DNA from: G963665925 sp963676345
Lineage (GTDB): Bacteria > Bacillota > Clostridia > Peptostreptococcales > Acidaminobacteraceae
NCBI GenBank assembly: GCA_963676345.2
Contig: CAXXTS010000002.1
Location: 744,001 to 808,000, forward strand
Direction of reading: 5' to 3'
DNA length: 64,000 nucleotides
Shown: piece by piece, positions 8,850 to 17,298 of the stretch
How the letters are laid out: every line of letters starts with the position of its first letter
How positions within the stretch are numbered: the first letter of the stretch is position 1
Position numbers and translations under genes: made by a program
The notes under the pieces: model-generated
The model's database searches: none
What the model was told of the DNA's origin: nothing
Seen by the model: the letters and a program-made list of their open reading frames with translations, nothing else

Positions 8850-10877
8850 TTACAAATCTTGAATATCTAATTTCTTCATTTTGCGCCATAATGTCGCCTT
8901 ACTAATGCCCAGATAGGCTGCAGTTCTTTCTCGGCTCCCGCCATGCATGATTAAGGCATCCTCAACCACTTTCTTTTCCATATCATAAAAATAGGACTCC
9001 ATGTCAAATTCTTCATCAGGCAAACGTTGACTGGCTATCTCCTGTGGCGTGAATTGTCCTTCTTTCTTTCTAATTGCAGGCTGGGGCAGTGCATTTCCAT
9101 GGATCATCTCTTCAATAATGCCAATGAGCTTCATTTCTACTTCCGAAGTTGCCTTTCGCCGAATATCAGGACTCACTTTACTGTCAAGACGCATATCTTT
9201 AAGCGCGATTTCAGTGGCCTCTGGTGTAATAATGCCGTCATCACATAAGACAACGAGTCTTTCAATAACGTTTGACAGCTGCCGCACATTTCCTGGCCAA
9301 TCATATTGTTCGAACAGTTGAATCGATTTTTCAGGAATAGTCATATTTCTGTTGGTTTTCTCTTTAACAAAGTAGTCAATGAGCGCACGAATATCCTGCT
9401 TTCTTTCTTTAAGTGGGGGAATAATAAGTTCAAGAACATTCAGTCTAAAATATAAGTCCTCTCTAAACTCCCCCCTATGGATTTCGTCAACCAGGTTTTT
9501 ATTTGTCGCTGCTAAAACGCGTACATCAATTGGTATAACTTTATCATCTCCAAGTCGTGAAACTTCTTTTTCTTGGAGGACACGTAAGAGTTTTGCCTGT
9601 ACAGCCGTTGAAATTTCTCCAATTTCATCTAAAAAAACCGTTCCTTTGTGGGCCAGCTCAAATATGCCCGCTTTCCCTTCGGCACTTGCACCCGTAAAAG
9701 CGCCTTTTACATATCCGAAGAGTTCACTCTCAAGTACGTTTTCCGGGAGCGCTGCACAGTTAACCGCCACAAAAGGGCTGTTTTTTCTCTTACTGTAATT
9801 GTGAATGCTCTGTGCAAAAACTTCCTTACCTGCCCCAGTTTCACCATAAATGAGCACAGTACTATCCGCTTTGGCGTACTTTGCAGCACGCTTAATTACT
9901 GTGCTAATTTGAGTAGAGTTTCCAATAATGTCTTTAAACCGCTTCTTGGCAAAATGGCCATTTCCTAAATTCTTCTTTCTGATTTCTATATCAATATCTT
10001 GAATTTTATATTCTTCTTGTATCGTGGCCACCGCGCCGATGGTATGGTTGTCCATTTTAATTGGCAAACTGCTGAGCACGATGGAATTGGCTCCAATTTT
10101 CAGGAATTCACTCGTATGTGCTTTACCACTCATTGCAGTGTCAAGCAGCTTTGAATTTGGGAGGATTTGATTGATATGCACTTCATCATGATATTCCAAA
10201 ACTTTCTTGGCAATCTCATTAATATGAATGATTTCACCCGTACTTTCTATGGCAATTATGCCCTCTGAAGTACAATTGAGTATGGCGTTAATGGTCTCGA
10301 ACTTTGCTTCTCTTTCCTGCTCGACCTTTAAATCATGCATGGCTTCATTGAGTGATTGGTCTATTGAGGCAGGATCTGCATCACCCATCACGTGCTTGAG
10401 GCCATATTTTCGTGAGTAGGCTGAAACTTGAAAGCCGCCAATAATCACTTCGACCCCTTTATCTTTAAAGGATTTCATATGGTCTTCTATTTCATCATCA
10501 TGACTGAGCTCAGCGATTGGAAAGCTGTCTTTCATTATTTTTAGATAATCGGAAACAGCTTCACAAAAGTTTCCGTAAGCGATTACGCCAATTTTATCTG
10601 AAATGGTCTTGGCCTTTTCAACCGTCAAATAGACATCAATAAACCCATGACGGATGTCAACAATCGGTATGTCAATACGCTTTCTTAAATAGTTGGTTGT
10701 TCCACCTCTACAGACAATAACCTTTGTTCCTTTTTCAATTTCCTTTCTGGAAACCTCCAACGCTTTTTCCATAGTGGCTTCAAATACTGGGAATTCAAGT
10801 TTTCTTTTTTTAAGTACCGCTTTCACTTTTTTTGTCACTGAAGCCGTTGTCGATATGATGATTATTTCATTACTCAT
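8850..10877 (-). CDS. Sigma-54-dependent transcriptional activator with PrpR_N sensor domain
   Basis: 675 residues. Order of domains: PrpR_N ligand-sensing domain (about 5-185, with VIVCRGGTTNYL near 53-64), PAS domain (about 195-295), sigma-54 AAA+ domain (about 314-550) with Walker A GETGAGKE (345-352), GAFTGA loop (392-397) and Walker B TVFLDE (413-418), and a Fis-type helix-turn-helix at the C-terminus (about 635-672). It should contact sigma-54 polymerase from the inverted repeat at 8707-8772 and drive the operon starting at 8580, and probably the TTT operon with a sigma-54 promoter at 15302. GGGGGAG precedes ATG 10877. The PrpR_N domain suggests a small-molecule inducer, not phosphorylation. 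Confidence 0.93.
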   Translation of the reverse strand: MSNEIIIISTTASVTKKVKAVLKKRKLEFPVFEATMEKALEVSRKEIEKGTKVIVCRGGTTNYLRKRIDIPIVDIRHGFIDVYLTVEKAKTISDKIGVIAYGNFCEAVSDYLKIMKDSFPIAELSHDDEIEDHMKSFKDKGVEVIIGGFQVSAYSRKYGLKHVMGDADPASIDQSLNEAMHDLKVEQEREAKFETINAILNCTSEGIIAIESTGEIIHINEIAKKVLEYHDEVHINQILPNSKLLDTAMSGKAHTSEFLKIGANSIVLSSLPIKMDNHTIGAVATIQEEYKIQDIDIEIRKKNLGNGHFAKKRFKDIIGNSTQISTVIKRAAKYAKADSTVLIYGETGAGKEVFAQSIHNYSKRKNSPFVAVNCAALPENVLESELFGYVKGAFTGASAEGKAGIFELAHKGTVFLDEIGEISTAVQAKLLRVLQEKEVSRLGDDKVIPIDVRVLAATNKNLVDEIHRGEFREDLYFRLNVLELIIPPLKERKQDIRALIDYFVKEKTNRNMTIPEKSIQLFEQYDWPGNVRQLSNVIERLVVLCDDGIITPEATEIALKDMRLDSKVSPDIRRKATSEVEMKLIGIIEEMIHGNALPQPAIRKKEGQFTPQEIASQRLPDEEFDMESYFYDMEKKVVEDALIMHGGSRERTAAYLGISKATLWRKMKKLDIQDL

Positions 10878-11056
10878 ATTCTCCCCCTAGTACACCTAAT
10901 CTAAATGCATGATTTACACACACTTATCTTTAAAAATATCTGTTGAATAATATTCATAATATTGCATTTTGATTCCTCGCGCAATTCAGATTTTTATCTA
11001 TTTTCTCAAGACAGCGCGTTTATTTTAATGACATAAACACCCGAGCTCACATATAA

Positions 11057-11091
11057 AAACGCATCCATGCTCAAACTATGGATGCGTTTTC
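11057..11091 (-). terminator. Rho-independent terminator of TTT operon 2
   Basis: A perfect 13-bp stem (AAAACGCATCCAT and ATGGATGCGTTTT) with a 9-nt loop, followed on the minus strand by TTTTTATATG, 10 bases after the MBL gene stop. The 224 bases between it and the sigma-54 activator start must hold the activator's own promoter; I see no clear -35/-10. Confidence 0.85.
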
Positions 11092-11101
11092 AATGTCGAA
11101 A

Positions 11102-11941
11102 CTATTTCATTTTTTCGGACTCCATTAATTCAAGCATCTCTTCCTTCTTAGACTCAATCATTCTATGCCAAGCACTTGAATCTACAAATCGTTTTTGATC
11201 TGTCGACGCAAAACTTAAAAAATCATGGTCTTTACAATGGCCTGCGTGTGAAGGCAATACAACATCAACAGGCCTGTCAATGATTTTGTCTATGCTTTCC
11301 AAATAGGTGGTTTGCATAGAAACTGGGAGTCCTACGGATTCCAAATAGGCCTTTGACATGACGGTTGATCCCAGTCCCCCATGTATTGCACAGGTCTGCT
11401 TTTTACCCCTGTTTTCTACATCGAAAAATAAGGAAGTTGTTCCAGGTGTATGACCAGGACAGTGAACGGGTTCAATTGAGAATCGACCCAATTCAATTTT
11501 GCTGTCATAATCATAAAAGTAATCAATTTTAAATGGTGGAACACGGTCTTCCATTGCAATGAGGTCACGTCGTTCTGTAAAGAAAAAGGCATCCCCCTCT
11601 CCAATCCAGACTTCACAGCCACTTATTTCTTGTATTGCCCTCACCGCACCGACATGATCAAAATGTCCATGTGTCAGAAGCAGTTTTTTTATATTTCTTG
11701 GGTCAAATCCAAGTCTATGGATAGAATCCAGCAGCAAGTACAAGGTTTCCTGCATTGCACAGTCGATGAGAACTAAGCCTTCATCTGTATCCAGCAAAAA
11801 TACAGATACCCAGTTTGTACCTACAAAATAAACATGATCAACCACTTTAAAGGGTTCATGATAGAGTCTCCATGGATTATTCAATAGTTCTAATGTACGT
11901 TTTTCTAAACGCGCAATCGTATCTGTTACAGGTCCACTCAT
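11102..11941 (-). CDS. MBL-fold metallohydrolase
   Basis: 279 residues of the metallo-beta-lactamase fold. The zinc-binding motif THGHFDH gives H91, H93, D95 and H96; a further ligand His is in HCPGHTPG, and a late SHAGHC segment supplies the last. Members hydrolyse thioesters, lactones, amides or phosphodiesters. The start is ATG 11941, overlapping the TctA stop in a TAATG arrangement with GAAGAGG upstream; the 20 residues encoded further upstream overlap TctA and are rejected. Translational coupling to the transporter suggests it acts on the imported compound, perhaps as a lactonase or amidase. Confidence 0.88.
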   Translation of the reverse strand: MSGPVTDTIARLEKRTLELLNNPWRLYHEPFKVVDHVYFVGTNWVSVFLLDTDEGLVLIDCAMQETLYLLLDSIHRLGFDPRNIKKLLLTHGHFDHVGAVRAIQEISGCEVWIGEGDAFFFTERRDLIAMEDRVPPFKIDYFYDYDSKIELGRFSIEPVHCPGHTPGTTSLFFDVENRGKKQTCAIHGGLGSTVMSKAYLESVGLPVSMQTTYLESIDKIIDRPVDVVLPSHAGHCKDHDFLSFASTDQKRFVDSSAWHRMIESKKEEMLELMESEKMK

Positions 11942-13458
11942 TATGCAGCCTCTTCTTTCAAGTCTCGTTTCTCTTTCATTGGCAAAATAATTTGAATCCA
12001 AACGGTTCTAAAAATAACAAACAGGGATACTGCTAGCAAGACCACTGTAATCGGTCTTTGTAAAAATGGTATGAAAGAACCTCGACTCAGTTGTACCGCA
12101 CGCCTTAAATTGGTCTCAATAAGTGTGCCTAAAACAAAACCTAGTACCAAACAGGCTCGTGGCATTTTTACTCTGTCCATCAGATATCCAAATATTCCAA
12201 AACCGAGTAGTACCCACACATCAAACATATTGTTATTGGTCGCATATGCACCGACAACACAGACTGTGAGAACAACTGGGAATAGAATTTCACGCGGAAT
12301 TTCCAAAGCTTTAACAAGATACTTAATGCCATAAAACTCTACAACAACCATAATAATACTACTGATAATAAGTGCTGCAAAAATTAAATAGACCAGCTCG
12401 CCACTCGTTCTAAACAGCAAAGGTCCAGCTACCAGGCCGTGAATCATAAATGCACCCAACAGCATAGCAGTAGGCCCGTCACCAGGAATGCCCAGCGCCA
12501 AAAGGGGTATCATGGCTCCGCCAATCGAAGCATTATTAGATGCTTCCGAGGCAACAATTCCATCCATAATTCCAGTTCCAAATTTTTCTGGGTGCTTTGA
12601 AGTCTTTTGAGCAGCTACATAAGCAACCTGATTTGCTAATGAGCCTCCCATACCCGGCAAGAACCCTACGATCATACCTATGGAAGAACATAAAATATAG
12701 TTTTTCGTTTGACCCAGCATCTCTTTAACTGAAAAGCCAAAACCCTTAATATGTTCCCTCTCCTGTTGTTCAATTTTATCTGCTGATATTGGTTTTACAA
12801 CATTCTTTAAAATTTCTGTTACGGCAAACATTCCGATAACTGCTGGTAAAAGGGAGAAGCCCGTCATCAACTGTACATTTCCGAATGTAAATCTGACAAC
12901 ACCATCAATTGGTGCCATACCAATGGTCGATATTGCAATACCAATAAAGCCTGCCAAAAGACCCTTGAATATGTTTTTTCCACTGACACTTGCAATTAAC
13001 GTAAGTGCCATAAAGGTCAGTGCAAAGTACTCATATGGCTGCAATGTTAAAGCAAATTTTGCTAATGCAGGTGCCGCGAAAATCATAACTGTCAAACCAA
13101 AAATAGTTCCTAGAAATGAAAAAAGTACACCAATGCCAAGCGCTCTATGTGCTTGGCCATTCTTTGCCATCGGATGCCCATCATAAGTTGTTGCTATTGA
13201 CATCGCTGAGCCAGGAATATTGATGAGTATGGCCGAGATTAATCCACCGGAAACACCACCAATATATAACGCAATAAGAAGCGCAAAGGATTCATAAGTT
13301 CCAAGACCAAATGTTACTGGCAAAAATAGGGCAATGGCCATGGTTGAACTCAGTCCAGGAATAGCCCCAAACAGAATACCCACAATGACACCAACAAACA
13401 TCAATATAATATTCTTAATCGTTAATAGCGCTACAGCACCACCAATTAATGCAGACAT
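11941..13458 (-). CDS. Tripartite tricarboxylate transporter large permease, TctA family (system 2)
   Basis: About 505 residues with ten to twelve membrane helices, and the same signatures as system 1: GAIPGLSSTMAIALFLP near the N-terminus, GFLPGMGGSLAN in the middle and ALGIPGDGPTAMLLG later. ATG 13458 begins one base after the TctB stop; a TTG at 13467 overlapping TctB and spaced better from AAAGGGG is an equal alternative. The last codon overlaps the MBL start. Paralogous to 3738-5261, but diverged well beyond a recent duplication. Confidence 0.93.
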   Translation of the reverse strand: MSALIGGAVALLTIKNIILMFVGVIVGILFGAIPGLSSTMAIALFLPVTFGLGTYESFALLIALYIGGVSGGLISAILINIPGSAMSIATTYDGHPMAKNGQAHRALGIGVLFSFLGTIFGLTVMIFAAPALAKFALTLQPYEYFALTFMALTLIASVSGKNIFKGLLAGFIGIAISTIGMAPIDGVVRFTFGNVQLMTGFSLLPAVIGMFAVTEILKNVVKPISADKIEQQEREHIKGFGFSVKEMLGQTKNYILCSSIGMIVGFLPGMGGSLANQVAYVAAQKTSKHPEKFGTGIMDGIVASEASNNASIGGAMIPLLALGIPGDGPTAMLLGAFMIHGLVAGPLLFRTSGELVYLIFAALIISSIIMVVVEFYGIKYLVKALEIPREILFPVVLTVCVVGAYATNNNMFDVWVLLGFGIFGYLMDRVKMPRACLVLGFVLGTLIETNLRRAVQLSRGSFIPFLQRPITVVLLAVSLFVIFRTVWIQIILPMKEKRDLKEEAA

Positions 13459-13459
13459 A

Positions 13460-14008
13460 TTATCCAAACACCCCTTTCAAGAAACCCAGCGGGAGCGTAA
13501 CATAGATATACTTGTCAAATAGATAAAAACAAGATACTGAAACCACTATTGCTACGGTAAAATACGTTTTATGCTTCCATCCGCGTCGCTCTACCATAAA
13601 ATACATATTAAAAATCAAGTACATTATCGCAGCAATCATGAAACTGATTCGTGTCATTAAAAAAATGAAAACGCCAATACTGAGTACGGCAATAACTGTT
13701 CTCTTAAATCCAACAACCGCTGCTTCAAGTTTTTCGTCGCGTGGGCAAGTCTCTTTATTGTCTTTAACCTTTTTTAACCCTTGAATGAAAACAAGTATAC
13801 TTAAAATAGTAATAAGTCCAAATGCAAGTTTAGGTACAAACTGAGCACTGTCCAGCGCCGTAACTGAATGAGCAGAAATTTTCAAATGGGATGCATTAAT
13901 ATACAAGGCAATTGAAGCCAGTGTAAGAATACTCCCGAGTGCAATATCGCTGTAAATATGAAAGCCGCAGATTATTTTTTTAATCAAGGCATCAATTTTT
14001 TTTGCCAT
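13460..14008 (-). CDS. Tripartite tricarboxylate transporter small permease, TctB family (system 2)
   Basis: 182 residues with four membrane helices. ATG 14008 is preferred because GGAGGTGG lies just upstream; the 15 extra codons further up lie between the hairpin and this ribosome site. The protein ends GFLKGVFG immediately before the TctA start, so the two are translationally coupled. Low sequence conservation is normal for TctB; the assignment rests on size, topology and position between TctC and TctA. Confidence 0.87.
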   Translation of the reverse strand: MAKKIDALIKKIICGFHIYSDIALGSILTLASIALYINASHLKISAHSVTALDSAQFVPKLAFGLITILSILVFIQGLKKVKDNKETCPRDEKLEAAVVGFKRTVIAVLSIGVFIFLMTRISFMIAAIMYLIFNMYFMVERRGWKHKTYFTVAIVVSVSCFYLFDKYIYVTLPLGFLKGVFG

Positions 14009-14041
14009 ATCACTCCACCTCCAAAATCGTTCATAAAAACC

Positions 14042-14083
14042 ACTATAAAACATCCCGCATATGCATGCAGGATATTTTATAGT
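14042..14083 (-). other. Intercistronic hairpin between tctC-like and tctB-like genes (system 2)
   Basis: ACTATAAAACATCC pairs with GGATATTTTATAGT, 14 bp with one mismatch-type pair, around a 14-nt loop. On the minus strand it is followed by GGTTTTTATG, so it may act as a leaky terminator that favours the receptor gene. Its position mirrors 5798-5825. Confidence 0.6.
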
Positions 14084-14138
14084 TTATCTTGATATAGACT
14101 AAAGATTTATCTTTTTCTATAATTTACGCTCTTATAAT

Positions 14139-15164
14139 TTACTCTACATACTTTAGGAATGTAGCTGCATCTGTATCCAGCTGCGTTTTCGCATCATCAA
14201 CAGATAGTGTTTTGCCGTTCATGCCTACACCAAAATTCATCTCATGCATTTTATTAACAAACTCTTCCGTTTCAAAAACTTTTTCAATTATTGCATTAAA
14301 GCCATCTAGAGTGGCTTTATCTGTACCTTTAGCCGCTAGGATGTACATGCCTTGTGCAGGAAATACAAGATCATAGCCTTGCTCTGAGAACGTTTGCACA
14401 TCAGGTAAGAATACATTACGCTCAGCTGCCGCAATTCCTAGGTATCTGAAATCGCCAGAATCCAGATATGCTTTTGTAGCGCCACTGTTCGATATAATAA
14501 AATCGACTTGACCACCGAGAAGTGCAGTATTTCGCTCTGCAGCATTACCAGCATCTACACAGTATATGTCAGTGCCCAGCATATCGTTAATTGCAAGCAT
14601 ATACATGTAAGGAAGGCCTGTCATGACCGTACCACCCGTTATAGACTGAGGATCTTTCTTTACGGCTTCAAATAAATCTCCCAGTGTCTCATATGGTGAG
14701 TCACTACGTACAATAATACCTGTCGATGTGTCTGTCGAAACTATTGTAACAGGATCAAAAGCACTCTGGTCAAAGTCCAATGTACCTTGTGCCTTTGCAG
14801 TTAATAAGCCGTTGTGAGCCAATATGAAATTGTAGCCGTTTGGCTCTTGGGTACGTGCTGTCTCAAATCCACTGTAGCCTTTAATATTTGTAATAACAAC
14901 TGGCTGACCAGACTCTTTTGTAATGTAATCAGACATGGATCTGGCAAAAATATCCATACCACCCCCTGCAGAAGCAGGTACTAAGAGATTGATTGGCTGA
15001 CTTGGCCAGTTTTCGCTATCTTCACTTGAACTGCTCGCCTGTTCATTTGTACTTTCAGGGGCTTCTTGAGTTGATGCACTCTCATTTCCACTACATGCTG
15101 TTGCGAACAACATCATCATTATCAGTCCAAATACCAGGATTTTTTTACTAAGTAATTTCCCCAT
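14139..15164 (-). CDS. TTT-family solute-binding lipoprotein, TctC/Bug family (system 2)
   Basis: 341 residues, lipobox FATAC with Cys24 after a hydrophobic signal segment, then a Ser/Glu-rich linker and the Bug fold beginning WPSQPINLLVPASAGGGMD (about 52-70). ATG 15164 has GCGAGG seven bases upstream; an ATG eight codons earlier (15188) is possible with a weaker AGGA. First gene of TTT operon 2, read from the sigma-54 promoter at 15302-15317. Receptor of a carboxylate importer; ligand unknown and not necessarily the same as system 1. Confidence 0.92.
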   Translation of the reverse strand: MGKLLSKKILVFGLIMMMLFATACSGNESASTQEAPESTNEQASSSSEDSENWPSQPINLLVPASAGGGMDIFARSMSDYITKESGQPVVITNIKGYSGFETARTQEPNGYNFILAHNGLLTAKAQGTLDFDQSAFDPVTIVSTDTSTGIIVRSDSPYETLGDLFEAVKKDPQSITGGTVMTGLPYMYMLAINDMLGTDIYCVDAGNAAERNTALLGGQVDFIISNSGATKAYLDSGDFRYLGIAAAERNVFLPDVQTFSEQGYDLVFPAQGMYILAAKGTDKATLDGFNAIIEKVFETEEFVNKMHEMNFGVGMNGKTLSVDDAKTQLDTDAATFLKYVE

Positions 15165-15301
15165 CTTTAACCTCGCTTTTTTTAACATAGATTCCTATAG
15201 TGTTTACATAATTCAGGACATTATATATCTTATCCTAAAATAAATTAACCGTCACTATATAGCTTTCCCCCTTTATAAATTTTGTATGTTAATGAATATT
15301 C

Positions 15302-15317
15302 GCAATTTTCATGCCAA
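15302..15317 (-). promoter_or_regulatory. Sigma-54 (-24/-12) promoter of TTT operon 2
   Basis: Minus strand TTGGCATGAAAATTGC fits TTGGCAY-N6-TTGC with correct GG/GC spacing, about 135 bases before the receptor start. Confidence 0.85.
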
Positions 15318-15400
15318 ATACTGTATTTATCACAAGGCGTTGAAACAACAGGATTTCAGCGAATTAAATGTTAAAATTATATCATTTGCATCTCATTGTT

Positions 15401-15428
15401 GCAACGTTTTCATTTCACATTTGAACCA
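15401..15428. promoter_or_regulatory. Candidate activator site upstream of TTT operon 2
   Basis: CAACGTTTTCATTT followed by CACATTTGAACC resembles one arm of the 8707-8772 repeat (AACGTTTCATTT core, with one extra T). It lies about 85-110 bp upstream of the -24 element, where a sigma-54 activator would bind. The rest of the 450-base gap 15165-15618 shows only AT-rich sequence and the terminator at 15528. Confidence 0.45.
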
Positions 15429-15527
15429 TTTCAGTTTGCATACAATGTACACAGAGATAAGGTTCGCCCCCTATCAATAATATTGGGTTGTGCTCCTTGA
15501 CAGCTATGTGCTCTCATTTACATAAAA

Positions 15528-15585
15528 AACCCGTTTACGCCCCTATACTAACGTCAGACTTTAGCACATGGTATATAAACGGGTT
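15528..15585 (-). terminator. Terminator of GAPDH gene
   Basis: AACCCGTTTA and TAAACGGGTT form a perfect 10-bp stem with a 38-nt loop, followed on the minus strand by TTTTATG. It lies 34 bases past the GAPDH stop. Confidence 0.75.
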
Positions 15586-15618
15586 GCATATATATTTTAA
15601 TTATATTAGCGCATATTC

Positions 15619-16848
15619 CTAAAATTGGTCATCCACATGGGCCACCAAATTAGAAAGAGAATTTACATAGTTTCCAAACTCATTGTCATACCAGCCGAAA
15701 ATTTTAGCATGAGTTACTGGCAATTTGATTTCACCCGCACACCCATAGTCAAACAGAATTTCTTTTGGCAGGGCTATGAAACCTGTTTTGGTATGTGTCT
15801 CAAAACCTTCAATAACAACAGAGGCTTTTCGCCCTCTAATGTCTGCTGAAACATTTTGCTTGTCAGAAAACTCTAGGAGTCCATGGGCATCCTCTGCAGC
15901 AGCTTCTTTATAAAGGTTATTCAGAAATGCCTTGTCAATAACAGGTTCGCCTTTTGAATCCAGCGCTGAACGGAATGTGATGTTCAGTGATACCAGCGAT
16001 ACCGTATTTGCCGGAATTCTAACTGAATCTGCCATAAAACCAATGTCTTTAATGTCTGGCATAACTACTTCAAGGGCTTTAGCAGCGCCCGTAGATGTCA
16101 AAATAATATTGTTGAAGACCGACCTGTTACGTCTGAGGTCTTTTGCACCCGCTTTTGGAACACCATCCAAAATGGTCTGATTGTTTGTAGAGGCGTGGAT
16201 GGTTGACATGCTCGCCGTTATAATGCGGTTTGTTTGTGTATGGTCAAGTAGGGGTTTCATCATATGTGAGAGTGCTGTTGTTGTACAACTTGCTGAGGAA
16301 AGCACATGGTGCTTACCGCTATCATATGTATCATGGTTGATGCCGAATACTGTCATAATGGCATCCTCAGGGATTTCGGCCCCTTCTGAAATCTTAAAGG
16401 GCGCACTGCAAATAACCTTTTTAGCACCACTTTCAAGATGTCCCTTTACGCTGCCGCCTTTGACCATTGCAGATTTATTTGGATCGAGGAATACACCTGT
16501 ACAATCTACAACAATGTCTACATTTTCCTGTGCCCAGCCAATGTCCTTAGGATTTCGTGCTGTCGTTAGAACTTTAATCATTTTCCCATTAATACGTGCT
16601 GTGCACGCATCTCTATCTATAACTTCAACATCACAGCTTCCACCTGTATAGCCATATAAGAAGCGTTCAAGCGAACCATATGTACTGTCTGTAAGAATGA
16701 AGTCCAGCATGTCGCCAAAGGACTGACCAACCTCGCGACCTGCATTGATGACAAAAGCATCAAACCTGTCCTTATTGATGAAATTCCAAAGTGTCAATTT
16801 GCCGATACGGCCAAGACCGTTAATACCAAGTGTTCTCATATTACTCAT
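15619..16848 (-). CDS. gap: Glyceraldehyde-3-phosphate dehydrogenase, long variant
   Basis: 409 residues against the usual 330-340. The Rossmann motif GINGLGRIG is at 8-16, the catalytic cysteine is Cys188 in SASCTTT and the catalytic histidine is His218 (STIHAS); in classical enzymes these are near 150 and 177, so about 36 extra residues sit before the cysteine and more after it. The STGAAKAL and WYDNEFGN motifs are present. It should oxidise and phosphorylate glyceraldehyde-3-phosphate with NAD(P). ATG 16848 follows AGGAGGG; the longer frame upstream lacks a site. It stands alone, without pgk or tpi, and has its own terminator, which differs from a classical glycolytic operon. Confidence 0.87.
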   Translation of the reverse strand: MSNMRTLGINGLGRIGKLTLWNFINKDRFDAFVINAGREVGQSFGDMLDFILTDSTYGSLERFLYGYTGGSCDVEVIDRDACTARINGKMIKVLTTARNPKDIGWAQENVDIVVDCTGVFLDPNKSAMVKGGSVKGHLESGAKKVICSAPFKISEGAEIPEDAIMTVFGINHDTYDSGKHHVLSSASCTTTALSHMMKPLLDHTQTNRIITASMSTIHASTNNQTILDGVPKAGAKDLRRNRSVFNNIILTSTGAAKALEVVMPDIKDIGFMADSVRIPANTVSLVSLNITFRSALDSKGEPVIDKAFLNNLYKEAAAEDAHGLLEFSDKQNVSADIRGRKASVVIEGFETHTKTGFIALPKEILFDYGCAGEIKLPVTHAKIFGWYDNEFGNYVNSLSNLVAHVDDQF

Positions 16849-17206
16849 GATGACCCTCCTATGAACCGGGACGTTTTTTGTCCAAACCAACGGTGCTAAT
16901 TGTACACGATATTACTTAATTCGTGTATAGTATTTCTTGAAAACTTTTATTTTTGTGTACCTTACTTAATAAACATTCACGAAAGTACCCTTTTAGCGTG
17001 TTCACTTTAGAGAATAATCCAGTAAGTGTTAAAACCTTATCATAACCATTAGAATCTAAAGCCTGAAACCACGCCTTAGAATGGCATGGTATTCTTGCCA
17101 AATATAGCTAATTCTTTTACTATTTGCATTCCTATTTCACTCGCAAAACGGCTATGAAGTGTCCCCTGTTAAGAGGACACCCTCCCCATTGGCTTAAAAC
17201 CTAAAA
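16849..17206. other. Non-coding or degraded interval between zinc-ribbon gene and GAPDH
   Basis: About 360 bases with no convincing gene. A 60-codon TTG-start frame on the minus strand (17101-16916) has no recognisable family or ribosome site. A short dyad near 17159-17180 (GTGTCC, CCTGTTAAGA, GGACAC) resembles the tip of some IS3-type elements, but no transposase or partner end is visible. Confidence 0.35.
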
Positions 17207-17251
17207 CAAAAGGATGTATTCCCATACTTTCCTACAGGGATACATCCTTTT
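17207..17251 (-). terminator. Terminator of zinc-ribbon gene
   Basis: AAAAGGATGTAT(T)CCC pairs with GGGATACATCCTTTT, with a single bulged T, and is followed on the minus strand by a T-rich TTTGTTTTAG. It lies 48 bases past the stop. Confidence 0.85.
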
Positions 17252-17298
17252 CGCGCTAAAAACTCAGTCCTTATCGTGTGAGGGCTTAAGTCCATTGT

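Noticed and set aside
16916..17101. 60-codon TTG-start frame and IS3-like dyad near 17159-17180
   Set aside because: No recognisable protein family, no ribosome site, no transposase and no second terminal repeat; not enough for a mobile-element call.
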